Origin: Chamaea fasciata
Taxonomy: Eukaryota > Chordata > Aves > Passeriformes > Sylviidae
Length of the DNA stretch: 64,000 nucleotides
NCBI GenBank assembly: GCA_029207755.1
Contig: JARCOQ010000077.1
Coordinates: forward strand, 310,001 to 374,000
Direction: 5' to 3'
How positions within the stretch are numbered: the stretch's first letter is position 1; each line of letters begins with the position of its first letter. This document shows, one piece after another, positions 11,685 through 24,000 of the stretch. Made by a program: the position numbers and the translations under genes. A model generated the notes under the pieces. The model was not told the DNA's origin. It made no database searches and saw only the letters and a program-made list of their open reading frames with translations.

Positions 11685-11694
11685 CAGGTGCCTG
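11685..11694. other. Dyad symmetry CAGG-TG-CCTG at monomer end (representative)
   Basis: Perfect 4-bp arms around a TG spacer, spanning the last ten bases of the monomer just before the ATGTCAG start. Present in the large majority of copies; broken where the text is GGTGTCTG or GGTTCCTG. Confidence 0.7.
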
Positions 11695-11707
11695 ATGTCA
11701 GTTTGTA

Positions 11708-11725
11708 GGAGGCCTTTGGCCCTCC
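11708..11725. other. Hairpin-forming GGAGGCC-TTT-GGCCCTCC (representative)
   Basis: Seven paired bases around a TTT loop, with one bulged C in the right arm. It lies near the start of most monomers; those with TAGCAGG, TAGTAGG or GACCCTCC weaken it. With the three other dyads, this gives about one palindromic element per 50 bp. Confidence 0.7.
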
Positions 11726-13031
11726 AAGGGAAGCTAGTCTTCCAGTTTGTGGCAGCTTGCATCTTGAAGAAATGCTGTTCTGCTCATGATTGTAGGTGGC
11801 CGAGGCCAGGTGCCCGGCAGAGGGAGTTGGGCACAAATGATGGCCTGTTTCCAGGGGTAAGTAAAGTCAGCTGCCCAGGTGCCTGATGTCAGTTTGTAGG
11901 AGGCCTTTGACCCTCCAAGAGCAGCCAGGCTTCCAGCTTGTGGCAGCTTGCATCTGGAGGAAATCCTGTTCCGTTCGGGATTGTAGGTGGCCGAGGCCAG
12001 GTGCCCAGCAGAGGGAGTTTGGCACAAATGATGGCCTGTTTCCAGGGGTAAGTAAACTCAGCTGCCCAGGTGCCTGATGTCAGTTTGTAGGAGGCCTTTG
12101 GCCCTCCATGGGAAGCCAGGCTTCCAGCTTGTGGCAGCTTGCATCTGGAAGAAATCCTGTTCCGTTTGGGATTGTAGGTGGCCGAGGCCTGGTGCCCGGC
12201 AGAGGGAGTTGGGCATAAATGATGGCCTGTTTCCAGGGGTAAGTAAAGTCAGCTGCCCAGGTGCCTGATGTCAGTTTGTAGGAGGACTTTGGCCCTTCGA
12301 GGGAAACTAGTCTTCCAGTTTGTGGCAGCTTGCATCTGGAAGAAATCCTGTTCCGTTTGGGATTGTAGGTGGCCGAGGCCTGGTGCCCGGCAGAGGGAGT
12401 TGGGCATAAATGATGGCCTGTTTCCAGGGGTAAGTAAAGTCAGCTGCCCAGGTGCCTGATGTCAGTTTGTAGGAGGACTTTGGCCCTTCAAGGGAAACTA
12501 GTCTTCCAGTTTGTGGCAGCTTGCATCTGGAAGAAATCCTGTTCCATTCGGGATTGTAGGTGGCCGAGGCCAGGTGCCCGGCAGAGGGAGTTGGGCACAA
12601 ATGATGGCCTGTTTCCAGGGGTAAGTAAAGTCAGCTGCCCAGGTGCCTGATGTCAGTTTGTAGGAGGCCTTTGACCCTCCAAGAGCAGCCAGGCTTCCAG
12701 CTTGTGGCAGCTTGCATCTGGAAGAAATCCTGTTCCGTTTGGGATCGTAGGTGGCCGAGGCCTGGTGTCCGGCTAAGGGAGTTGGGAACAAAGGATGGCC
12801 TGTTTCCAGGGTTAAGTAAAGTTGGCTGCCCAGGTGCTTGGTGTCAGTTTGTAGGAGGCCTTTGGCCATCCAAGGGAAGCTAGTCTTCCAGTTTGTGGCT
12901 GCTTGCATCTGGAAGAAATCCTGTTCTATTTGGGAATGTAGGTGGCCGAGGCCTGCTGCCCGGCAGAGGGAGTTGGGCACAAAGGATGGCCTGTTTCCAG
13001 AGGTAAGTAAAGTCAGCTGCCCAGGTGTCTG

Positions 13032-13222
13032 ATGTCAGTTTGTAGTAGGCATTTGGCTTTTCAAGGGAAACTAGTCTTCCAGTTTGTGGCAGCTTGCATC
13101 TGGAAGAAATCCTGTTCCATTCGGGATTGTAGGTGGCCGAGGCCAGGTGCCCGGCAGAGGGAGTTGGGCACAAATGATGGCCTGTTTCCAGTGGTAAGTA
13201 AAGTCAGCTGCCCAGGTGCCTG
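13032..13222 (+). repeat. Hybrid monomer m14/m8
   Basis: The front is m14 (AGTAGGCATTTGGC, then TTTTCAAGGG); the back is m8 (CATCTGGAAG, CCATTCGGG) without the m14 marks CGCGAAG and TTCGAATTG. The switch lies between about 13060 and 13100. The same hybrid is at 20667 in the second 21-mer. At 24675, the matching place in the third 21-mer, a full m14 is found instead. Confidence 0.82.
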
Positions 13223-13413
13223 ATGTAAGTTTGTAGGAGGCCTTTGACCCTCCAAGAGCAGCCAGGCTTCCAGCTTGTGGCAGCTTGCATCTGGAAGAAA
13301 TCCTGTTCCGTTTGGGATCGTAGGTGACCGAGGCCTGGTGCCCGGCTGTGGGAGTTAGGCAAAAATGAGAACCTGTTTCCAGGGGTAAGTAAAGTCAGCT
13401 GCCCAGGTGCCTG

Positions 13414-13604
13414 ATGTCAGTTTGTAGGAGGCCTTTGGCCCTCCAAGGGAAGCCAGGCTTCCAGCTTGTGGCAGCTTGCATCTGGAAGAAATCCTGTTCC
13501 GTTCGGGATTGTAGGTGGCCGGAGCCGGGTGCCCTGCTGAGGGAGTAGGGAACAAATGATGGCCTGTTTCCAGGGGTAAGTAAAGTCAGCTGCCCAGGTG
13601 CCTG
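13414..13604 (+). repeat. Single m15 monomer between two large repeats
   Basis: It carries GCCGGAGCCGGG and GGGAGTAGGG, so it is m15. It joins the end of the first large unit (5780-13413) to the m1 of the next (13605). At the matching end of the second unit (21049) a Q monomer is found instead. Confidence 0.9.
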
Positions 13605-15512
13605 ATGTCAGTTTGCAGGTGTCTAAGTTTCCTCCATGGGAAGCCAGGCTTCCAGCTTGTGGCTGCTTGCATCTGGAAATAATCCTGTTCCGTTCGGGAT
13701 TGTAGGTGGCCGAGGCCTGGTGCCCGGCAGAGGGAGTTGGGCACAAAGGATGGCCTGTTTCCAGGGGTAAGTAAAGTCAGCTGCCCAGGTGCCTGATGTC
13801 AGTTTGTAGCAGGCCTTTGGCCCTCCAAGGGAAGCTAATCTTCCAGTTTGTGGCAGCTTGCATCTGGAAGAAATCCTGTTCCGTTCGGGATTGTAGGTGG
13901 CCGAGGACAGGTGCCCTGCTGAGGGAGTTGGGCACAAATGATGGCCTGTTTCCAGGGGTTAGTAAAGTCAGCTGCCCAGGTGCCTTGAATCAGTTTGTAG
14001 CAGGCCTTGGCCCTCCATGGGAAGCCAGGCTTCCAGCTTGTGGCAGCTTGCATCTTGAAGAAATCCTGTTCCGTTTGGGATTGTAGGTGGCCGAGGCCTG
14101 GTGCCCTGCTGCAGGAGTTGGGAACAAAGGATGGCCTCTTTCCAGGGGTAAGTAAAGTCAGCTGCCCAGGTGCCTGATGTCAGTTTGTAGGAGGCCTTTG
14201 GCCCTCCATGGGAAGCCAGGCTTCCAGCTTGTGGCAGCTTGCATCTGGAAGAAATCCTGTTCCGTTTGGGATCGTAGGTGACCGAGGCCTGGTGCACGGC
14301 TGTGGGAGTTGGGCACAAATGAGAACCTGTTTCCAGGGATAAGTAAAGTCAGCTGCCCAGGTGCCTGATGTCAGTTTGTAGCAGGCCTTTGGCCCTCCAA
14401 GGGAAGCCAGGCTTCCAGCTTGTGGCAGCTTGCATCGGGAAGAAATCCTGTTCCGTTCGGGATTGTAGGTGGCCGAGGACAGGTGCCCGGCAGAGGGAGT
14501 TGGGAACAAAGGATGGCCTGTTTCCAGGGGTAAGTAAAGTCAGCTGCCCAGGTGCCTGATGTCAGTTTGTAGTAGGCATTTGGCTTTTCAAGGGAAACTA
14601 GTCTTCCAGTTTGTGGCAGCTTGCATCGCGAAGAAATCCTGTTCCGTTCGAATTGTAGGTGGTCGAGGCCAGGTGCCCGGCAGAGGGAGTTGGGCACAAA
14701 TGATGGCCTGTTTCCAGGGGTAAGTAAAGTCAGCTGCCCAGGTGCCTGATGTCAGTTTGTAGGAGGCCTTTGGCCCTCCAAGGGAAGCCAGGCTTCCAGC
14801 TTGTGGCAGCTTGCATCTGGAAGAAATCCTGTTCCGTTCGGGATTGTAGGTGGCCGGAGCCGGGTGCCCTGCTGAGGGAGTAGGGAACAAATGATGGCCT
14901 GTTTCCAGGGGTAAGTAAAGTCAGCTGCCCAGGTGCCTGATGTCAGTTTGTAGCAGGCCTTTGGCCCTCCAAGGGAAGCTAATCTTCCAGTTTGTGGCAG
15001 CTTGCATCTGGAAGAAATCCTGTTCCGTTCGGGATTGTAGGTGGCCGAGGCCAGGTGCCCGGCAGAGGGAGTTGGGCACAAATGATGGCCTGTTTCCAAG
15101 GGTTAGTAAAGTCAGCTGCCCAGGTGCCTTGAATCAGTTTGTAGCAGGCCTTTGGCCCTCCATGGGAAGCCAGACTTTCAGCTTGTGGCAGCTTGCATCT
15201 TGAAGAAATCCTGTTCCGTTTGGGATTGTAGGTGGCCGAGGCCTGGTGCCCTGCTGCAGGAGTTGGGAACAAAGGATGGCCTGTTTCCAGGGGTAAGTAA
15301 AGTCAGCTGCCCAGGTGCCTGATGTCAGTTTGTAGGAGGCCTTTGGCCCTCCATGAGAAGCCAGGCTTCCAGCTTGTGGCAGCTTGCATCTGGAAGAAAT
15401 CCTGTTCCGTTTGGGATCGTAGGTGACCGAGGCCTGGTGCACGGCTGTGGGAGTTGGGCAAAAATGAGAACCTGTTTCCAGGGATAAGTAAAGTCAGCTG
15501 CCCAGGTGCCTG
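13605..15512 (+). repeat. Second copy of the truncated 15-mer plus m2/m3/m4-like trio
   Basis: Starts at 13605, 13796, 13987, 14177, 14368, 14559, 14749, 14940, 15131 and 15322; a copy of 5780-7687 displaced by 7825 bp. It shares the GCATCGGGAAG change in the m5 hybrid and GTGGTCGAGG in m14, showing common descent. Private differences include CATGAGAAGCC in the last monomer. Confidence 0.95.
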
Positions 15513-17040
15513 ATGTCAGTTTGTAGCAGGCCTTTGGCTCTCCAAGTGATGCTAGTCTTCCTGTTCAATGCAGCTTCCATCTGGAAAAAATCCTATTCCG
15601 TTCAAGATTGTAGGTTCCCGAAGCCAGGTGCCCAGCAGAGGGAGTTGGGCACAAAGGATGGCCTGTTTTCAGAGGTAAGTAAAGTCAGCTGCCCAGGTGC
15701 CTGATGTCAGTTTGCAGGAGGCCTTTGGCCCTCCAAGGCAAGCAAGTATTCCAGATTGTGGCAGCTTGCATCTGGAAGAAATCCTGTTCCATTTGGGATT
15801 TTAGGTGGCTGAGGCCAGGTGCCCGGCAGAGGGAGTTGGGCACAAATGATGGCCTGTTTCCAGGGGTAAGTAAAGTCAGCTGCCCAGGTGCCTGATGTCA
15901 GTTTGTAGCAGGCCTTTGGCCCTCCATGGGAAGCCTGGCTTCCAGCTTGTGGCAGCTTGCATCTGGAAGAAATGCTGATCCGTTCGGGATTGTAGGTGGC
16001 CGAGGCCTGGTGCCCGGCAGAGGGAGTTGGGAACAAAGGATGGCCAGTTTCCAGGGGTAAGTAAAGTTAGCTGCCCAGGTGCCTGATGTCAGTTTGTAGG
16101 AGGCCTTTGGCCCTCCAAGGGAAGCTTGTCTTCCAGTTTGTGGCAGCTTGCATCTTGAAGAAATGCTGTTCTGCTCATGATTGTAGGTGGCCGAGGCCAG
16201 GTGCCCGGCAGAGGGAGTTGGGCACAAATGATGGCCTCTTTCCAGGGCTAAGTAAAGTCAGCTGCCCAGGTGCCTGATGTCAGTTTGTAGGAGGCCTTTG
16301 GCCCTCCATGGGAAGCCAGGCTTCCAGCTCGTGGCAGCTTGCATCTGGAAGAAATCCTGTTCCGTTCGGGATTGTAGGTGGCCGAGGCCAGGTGCTCAGC
16401 AGAGGGAGTTTGGCACAAATGATGGCCTGTTTCCAGGGGTAAGTAAAGTCAGCTGCCCAGGTGCCTGATGCCAGTTTGTAGGAGGCCTTTGGCCCTCCAT
16501 GGGAAGCCAGGCTTCCAGCTTGTGGCAGCTTGCATCTGGAAGAAATCCTGTTCCGTTTGGGATTGTAGGTGGCCGAGGCCTGCAGCTCGGCAGAGGGAGT
16601 TGGGCACAAATGATGGCCTGTTTCCAGGGGTAAGTAAAGTCAGCTGCCCAGGTGCCTGATGTCAGTTTGTAGGAGGACTTTGGCCCTTCAAGGGAAACTC
16701 GTCTTCCAGTTTGTGGCAGCTTGCATCTGGAAGAAATCCTGTTCCATTCGGGATTGTAGGTGGCCGAGGCCAGGTGCCCGGCAGAGGGAGTTGGGCACAA
16801 ATGATGGCCTGTTTCCAGTGGTAAGTAAAGTCAGCTGCCCAGGTGCCTGATGTAAGTTTGTAGGAGGCCTTTGACCCTCCAAGAGCAGCCAGGCTTCCAG
16901 CTTGTGGCAGCTTGCATCTGGAAGAAATCCTGTTCTGTTTGGGATCGTAGGTGACCGAGGCCTGGTGCCCGGCTGTGGGAGTTAGGCAAAAATGAGAACC
17001 TGTTTCCAGGGGTAAGTAAATTCAGCTGCCCAGGTGCCTG
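15513..17040 (+). repeat. Eight-monomer copy of 7688-9405, lacking T
   Basis: Starts: 15513 (Q), 15704 (S), 15895 (U), 16086 (V), 16277, 16468, 16659 and 16850. The T monomer present at 8070-8259 is absent, so the displacement from the first copy falls from 7825 to 7635 bp at this point. Shared rare marks include GCAAGTATTCC in S and the ATGCCAG start at 16468. Confidence 0.93.
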
Positions 17041-20000
17041 ATGTCAGTTTGTAGCAGGCCTTTGGCTCTCCAAGTGATGCTAGTCTTCCTGTTCAATGCA
17101 GCTTCCATCTGGAAAAAATCCTATTCCGTTCAAGATTGTAGGTTCCCAAAGCCGGGTGCCCGGCAGAGGGAGTTGGGCACAAAGGATGGCCTGTTTCCAG
17201 GGGTAAGTAAAGTCAGCTGCCCAGGTGCCTTATGTCAGTTTGTAGGAGGCCTTTGGCCCTCCAAGGGAAGCCAGTCTTCCAGTTTGTGGCAGCTGGCATC
17301 TGGAAGAAATCCTGTCCATTCGGGATTATAGGTGGCCGAGGCCTGGTGCCCGACAGAGGGAGTTGGGCACAAAGATGGCCTGTTTCAAGGGATAAGTAAA
17401 GTCAGGTGCCCAGGTGCCTGATGTCAGTTTGTAGGAGGCCTTTGTCCCTGCAAGGGAAGCTAGTCTTCCAGTTTGTGGCAGCTTGCATCTGGAAGAAATC
17501 CTGTTCCGTTCGGGATTGTAGGTGGCCGAGGCCAGGTGTCCGGCAGAGGGAGTTGTTAAAAAAGGATGGCCTGTTTCCAGGGGTAAGTAAAGTTAGCTGC
17601 CCAGGTGCCTGATGTCAGTTTGTAGGAGGCCTTTGGCCCTCCAAGGGAAGCTAGTCTTCCAGTTTGTGGCAGCTTGCATCTGGAAGAAATGCTGTTCTGC
17701 TCATGATTGTAGGTGGCCGAGGCCAGGTGCCCGGCAGAGGGAGTTGGGCACAAATGATGGCCTGTTTCCAGGGGTAAGTAAAGTCAGCTGCCCAGGTGCC
17801 TGATGTCAGTCTGTAGGAGGCCTTTGGCCCTCCATGGGAAGGTAGTCTTCCAGTTTGTGGCACCTTGCATCTGGAAGAAATACTTTTTCGTTCGGGATTG
17901 TAGGTGGCCGACGCCTGGTGCCCGGCAGAGGGAGTTGGGCACAAAGGATGGCCTGTTTTCAGAGGTAAGTAAAGTCAGCTGCCCAGGTGACTGATGTCAG
18001 TTTGCAGGAGGCCTTTGTCCCTCCAAGGCAAGCAAGTCTTCCAGATTGTGGCAGCTTGCATCTGGAAGAAATCCTGTTCCATTCGGGATTTTAGGTGGCT
18101 GAGGCCAGGTGCCCGGCAGAGGGAGTTGGGCACAAATGATGGCCTGTTTCCAGGGGTAAGTAAAGTCAGCTGCCCAGGTGCCTGATGTCAGTTTGTAGCA
18201 GGCCTTTGGCCCTCCATGGGATGCCAGGCTTCCAGCTTGTGGCAGCTTGCATCTGGAAGAAATCCTGTTCCGTTCGGCATTGTAGGTGTCCGGAGCCGGG
18301 TGGCCTGCTGAGGGAGTTGGGCACAAATGATGGCCTGTTTCCAGGGGTAAGTAAAGTAAGCTGCCCAGGTGCCTGATGTCAGTTTGTAGGAGGCCTTTGG
18401 CCCTCCAAGGGAAGCTAGTCTTCCAGTTTGTGGCAGCTTGCATCTGGAAGAAATCCTGTTCCGTTCGGGATTATAGGTGGCCGAGGCCAGGTGCCCGGCA
18501 GAGGGAGTTGGGCACAAATGATGGCCTCTTTCAAGGGGTTAGTAAAGTCAGCTGCCCAGGTGCCTGATGTCAGTTTGTAGGAGGCCTTTGGCCCTCCAAG
18601 GGAAGCTAGTCTTCCAGTTTGTGGCAGCTTGCATCTGGAAGAAATCCTGTTCCATTCGGGATTGTAGGTGGCCGAGGCCTGGTGCCCGGCAGAGGGAGTT
18701 GGGCACAAAGATGGCCTGTTTCCAGGGGTAAGTAAAGTCAGCTGCCCAGGTGCCTGATGTCAGTTTGTAGGAGGACTTTGGCCCTCCAAGGGAAGCAAGT
18801 TTTCCAGTTTGTGGCAGCTTACATCTGGAAGAAATCCTGTTCCGTTCTGGATTGTAGGTGGCCGACGCCAGGTGCCCGGCAGAGGAAATTGGGCACAAAG
18901 GATGGCCTGTTTCCAGGGGTAAGTAAAGTCAGCTGCCCAGGTGCCTGATGTCAGTTTGTAGTAGGCCTTTGGCCCTCCAAGGGAAGCCAGGCTTCCAGCT
19001 TGTGGCAGCTTTCATCTGGAAGAAATCCTGTTCCCTTTGGGATTGTAGGTGGCCGAGGCCTGGTGCCCGGCAGAGGGAGTTGGGCACAAATGATGGCCTG
19101 TTTCCAGGGCTAAGTAAGGTCAGCTGACCAGGTGCCTGATGTCAGTTTGTAGGAGGCCTTTGGCCCTGCAAGGGAAGCTAGTCTTCCAGTTTGTGGCAGC
19201 TTGCATCTGGAAGAAATCCTGTTCCGTTCGGGATTGTAGGTGGCCGAGGCCAGGTGCCCGGCAGAGGGAGTTGGGAACAAATGATGGCCTGTTTCCAGGG
19301 GTAAGTAAAGTTAGCTGCCCAGGTGCCTGATGTCAGTTTGTAGGAGGCCTTTGGCCCTCCAAGGGAAGCTAGTCTTCCAGTTTGTGGCAGCTTGCATCTT
19401 GAAGAAATGCTGTTCTGCTCATGATTGTAGGTGGCCGAGGCCAGGTGCCCGGCAGAGGGAGTTGGGCACAAATGATGGCCTGTTTCCAGGGGTAAGTAAA
19501 GTCAGCTGCCCAGGTGCCTGATGTCAGTTTGTAGGAGGCCTTTGACCCTCCAAGAGCAGCCAGGCTTCCAGCTTGTGGCAGCTTGCATCTGGAGGAAATC
19601 CTGTTCCGTTCGGGATTGTAGGTGGCCGAGGCCAGGTGCCCAGCAGAGGGAGTTTGGCACAAATGATGGCCTGTTTCCAGGGGTAAGTAAACTCAGCTGC
19701 CCAGGTGCCTGATGTCAGTTTGTAGGAGGCCTTTGGCCCTCCATGGGAAGCCAGGCTTCCAGCTTGTGGCAGCTTGCATCTGGAAGAAATCCTGTTCCGT
19801 TTGGGATTGTAGGTGGCCGAGGCCTGGTGCCCGGCAGAGGGAGTTGGGCATAAATGATGGCCTGTTTCCAGGGGTAAGTAAAGTCAGCTGCCCAGGTGCC
19901 TGATGTCAGTTTGTAGGAGGACTTTGGCCCTTCGAGGGAAACTAGTCTTCCAGTTTGTGGCAGCTTGCATCTGGAAGAAATCCTGTTCCGTTTGGGATTG

Positions 20001-21048
20001 TAGGTGGCCGAGGCCTGGTGCCCGGCAGAGGGAGTTGGGCATAAATGATGGCCTGTTTCCAGGGGTAAGTAAAGTCAGCTGCCCAGGTGCCTGATGTCAG
20101 TTTGTAGGAGGACTTTGGCCCTTCAAGGGAAACTAGTCTTCCAGTTTGTGGCAGCTTGCATCTGGAAGAAATCCTGTTCCATTCGGGATTGTAGGTGGCC
20201 GAGGCCAGGTGCCCGGCAGAGGGAGTTGGGCACAAATGATGGCCTGTTTCCAGGGGTAAGTAAAGTCAGCTGCCCAGGTGCCTGATGTCAGTTTGTAGGA
20301 GGCCTTTGACCCTCCAAGAGCAGCCAGGCTTCCAGCTTGTGGCAGCTTGCATCTGGAAGAAATCCTGTTCCGTTTGGGATCGTAGGTGGCCGAGGCCTGG
20401 TGTCCGGCTAAGGGAGTTGGGAACAAAGGATGGCCTGTTTCCAGGGTTAAGTAAAGTTGGCTGCCCAGGTGCTTGGTGTCAGTTTGTAGGAGGCCTTTGG
20501 CCATCCAAGGGAAGCTAGTCTTCCAGTTTGTGGCTGCTTGCATCTGGAAGAAATCCTGTTCTATTTGGGAATGTAGGTGGCCGAGGCCTGCTGCCCGGCA
20601 GAGGGAGTTGGGCACAAAGGATGGCCTGTTTCCAGAGGTAAGTAAAGTCAGCTGCCCAGGTGTCTGATGTCAGTTTGTAGTAGGCATTTGGCTTTTCAAG
20701 GGAAACTAGTCTTCCAGTTTGTGGCAGCTTGCATCTGGAAGAAATCCTGTTCCATTCGGGATTGTAGGTGGCCGAGGCCAGGTGCCCGGCAGAGGGAGTT
20801 GGGCACAAATGATGGCCTGTTTCCAGTGGTAAGTAAAGTCAGCTGCCCAGGTGCCTGATGTAAGTTTGTAGGAGGCCTTTGACCCTCCAAGAGCAGCCAG
20901 GCTTCCAGCTTGTGGCAGCTTGCATCTGGAAGAAATCCTGTTCCGTTTGGGATCGTAGGTGACCGAGGCCTGGTGCCCGGCTGTGGGAGTTAGGCAAAAA
21001 TGAGAACCTGTTTCCAGGGGTAAGTAAAGTCAGCTGCCCAGGTGCCTG
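17041..21048 (+). repeat. 21-monomer higher-order unit, copy 2 (4008 bp)
   Basis: Same 21 monomers in the same order as at 9406, displaced by 7635 bp. Marks such as GTTGTTAAAAAAGG (about 17552), TACTTTTTCG (about 17881) and GGTCAGCTGACC (about 19119) are all kept. It is followed directly by a third copy. Confidence 0.95.
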
Positions 21049-24000
21049 ATGTCAGTTTGTAGCAGGCCTTTGGCTCTCCAAGTGATGCTAGTCTTCCTGT
21101 TCAATGCAGCTTCCATCTGGAAAAAATCCTATTCCGTTCAAGATTGTAGGTTCCCAAAGCCGGGTGCCCGGCAGAGGGAGTTGGGCACAAAGGATGGCCT
21201 GTTTCCAGGGGTAAGTAAAGTCAGCTGCCCAGGTGCCTTATGTCAGTTTGTAGGAGGCCTTTGGCCCTCCAAGGGAAGCCAGTCTTCCAGTTTGTGGCAG
21301 CTGGCATCTGGAAGAAATCCTGTCCATTCGGGATTATAGGTGGCCGAGGCCTGGTGCCCGACAGAGGGAGTTGGGCACAAAGATGGCCTGTTTCAAGGGA
21401 TAAGTAAAGTCAGGTGCCCAGGTGCCTGATGTCAGTTTGTAGGAGGCCTTTGTCCCTGCAAGGGAAGCTAGTCTTCCAGTTTGTGGCAGCTTGCATCTGG
21501 AAGAAATCCTGTTCCGTTCGGGATTGTAGGTGGCCGAGGCCAGGTGTCCGGCAGAGGGAGTTGTTAAAAAAGGATGGCCTGTTTCCAGGGGTAAGTAAAG
21601 TTAGCTGCCCAGGTGCCTGATGTCAGTTTGTAGGAGGCCTTTGGCCCTCCAAGGGAAGCTAGTCTTCCAGTTTGTGGCAGCTTGCATCTGGAAGAAATGC
21701 TGTTCTGCTCATGATTGTAGGTGGCCGAGGCCAGGTGCCCGGCAGAGGGAGTTGGGCACAAATGATGGCCTGTTTCCAGGGGTAAGTAAAGTCAGCTGCC
21801 CAGGTGCCTGATGTCAGTCTGTAGGAGGCCTTTGGCCCTCCATGGGAAGGTAGTCTTCCAGTTTGTGGCACCTTGCATCTGGAAGAAATACTTTTTCGTT
21901 CGGGATTGTAGGTGGCCGACGCCTGGTGCCCGGCAGAGGGAGTTGGGCACAAAGGATGGCCTGTTTTCAGAGGTAAGTAAAGTCAGCTGCCCAGGTGACT
22001 GATGTCAGTTTGCAGGAGGCCTTTGTCCCTCCAAGGCAAGCAAGTCTTCCAGATTGTGGCAGCTTGCATCTGGAAGAAATCCTGTTCCATTCGGGATTTT
22101 AGGTGGCTGAGGCCAGGTGCCCGGCAGAGGGAGTTGGGCACAAATGATGGCCTGTTTCCAGGGGTAAGTAAAGTCAGCTGCCCAGGTGCCTGATGTCAGT
22201 TTGTAGCAGGCCTTTGGCCCTCCATGGGATGCCAGGCTTCCAGCTTGTGGCAGCTTGCATCTGGAAGAAATCCTGTTCCGTTCGGCATTGTAGGTGTCCG
22301 GAGCCGGGTGGCCTGCTGAGGGAGTTGGGCACAAATGATGGCCTGTTTCCAGGGGTAAGTAAAGTAAGCTGCCCAGGTGCCTGATGTCAGTTTGTAGGAG
22401 GCCTTTGGCCCTCCAAGGGAAGCTAGTCTTCCAGTTTGTGGCAGCTTGCATCTGGAAGAAATCCTGTTCCGTTCGGGATTATAGGTGGCCGAGGCCAGGT
22501 GCCCGGCAGAGGGAGTTGGGCACAAATGATGGCCTCTTTCAAGGGGTTAGTAAAGTCAGCTGCCCAGGTGCCTGATGTCAGTTTGTAGGAGGCCTTTGGC
22601 CCTCCAAGGGAAGCTAGTCTTCCAGTTTGTGGCAGCTTGCATCTGGAAGAAATCCTGTTCCATTCGGGATTGTAGGTGGCCGAGGCCTGGTGCCCGGCAG
22701 AGGGAGTTGGGCACAAAGATGGCCTGTTTCCAGGGGTAAGTAAAGTCAGCTGCCCAGGTGCCTGATGTCAGTTTGTAGGAGGACTTTGGCCCTCCAAGGG
22801 AAGCAAGTTTTCCAGTTTGTGGCAGCTTACATCTGGAAGAAATCCTGTTCCGTTCTGGATTGTAGGTGGCCGACGCCAGGTGCCCGGCAGAGGAAATTGG
22901 GCACAAAGGATGGCCTGTTTCCAGGGGTAAGTAAAGTCAGCTGCCCAGGTGCCTGATGTCAGTTTGTAGTAGGCCTTTGGCCCTCCAAGGGAAGCCAGGC
23001 TTCCAGCTTGTGGCAGCTTTCATTTGGAAGAAATCCTGTTCCCTTTGGGATTGTAGGTGGCCGAGGCCTGGTGCCCGGCAGAGGGAGTTGGGCACAAATG
23101 ATGGCCTGTTTCCAGGGCTAAGTAAGGTCAGCTGACCAGGTGCCTGATGTCAGTTTGTAGGAGGCCTTTGGCCCTGCAAGGGAAGCTAGTCTTCCAGTTT
23201 GTGGCAGCTTGCATCTGGAAGAAATCCTGTTCCGTTCGGGATTGTAGGTGGCCGAGGCCAGGTGCCCGGCAGAGGGAGTTGGGAACAAATGATGGCCTGT
23301 TTCCAGGGGTAAGTAAAGTTAGCTGCCCAGGTGCCTGATGTCAGTTTGTAGGAGGCCTTTGGCCCTCCAAGGGAAGCTAGTCTTCCAGTTTGTGGCAGCT
23401 TGCATCTTGAAGAAATGCTGTTCTGCTCATGATTGTAGGTGGCCGAGGCCAGGTGCCCGGCAGAGGGAGTTGGGCACAAATGATGGCCTGTTTCCAGGGG
23501 TAAGTAAAGTCAGCTGCCCAGGTGCCTGATGTCAGTTTGTAGGAGGCCTTTGACCCTCCAAGAGCAGCCAGGCTTCCAGCTTGTGGCAGCTTGCATCTGG
23601 AGGAAATCCTGTTCCGTTCGGGATTGTAGGTGGCCGAGGCCAGGTGCCCAGCAGAGGGAGTTTGGCACAAATGATGGCCTGTTTCCAGGGGTAAGTAAAC
23701 TCAGCTGCCCAGGTGCCTGATGTCAGTTTGTAGGAGGCCTTTGGCCCTCCATGGGAAGCCAGGCTTCCAGCTTGTGGCAGCTTGCATCTGGAAGAAATCC
23801 TGTTCCGTTTGGGATTGTAGGTGGCCGAGGCCTGGTGCCCGGCAGAGGGAGTTGGGCATAAATGATGGCCTGTTTCCAGGGGTAAGTAAAGTCAGCTGCC
23901 CAGGTGCCTGATGTCAGTTTGTAGGAGGACTTTGGCCCTTCGAGGGAAACTAGTCTTCCAGTTTGTGGCAGCTTGCATCTGGAAGAAATCCTGTTCCGTT

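Larger units (their letters stand above)
9406..13413 (+). repeat. 21-monomer higher-order unit, copy 1 (4008 bp)
   Basis: Starts: 9406 (Q), 9597 (189 bp, CCTGTCCATTCGG), 9786 (GTCCCTGCAAGG, GTTGTTAAAAAAGG), 9977 (V-like), 10168 (TCAGTCTG, ATACTTTTTCG), 10359 (S), 10550 (T), 10741, 10932 (190 bp), 11122, 11313, 11504, 11695 (V), 11886, 12077, 12268, 12459, 12650, 12841, 13032 and 13223. The last seven before 13223 form a V cassette (V, AGAGCAGCC type, m7-, m8-, m8-, m9-, m10-like) plus a hybrid. The unit recurs at 17041 and 21049 at 4008-bp spacing. Confidence 0.95.

Noticed and set aside
5780..21048. Assembly artefact producing the large duplications
   Set aside because: The copies carry private substitutions and whole-monomer differences (for example the missing T monomer and CATGAGAAGCC), so they are not one sequence pasted twice. 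Read support remains untested.
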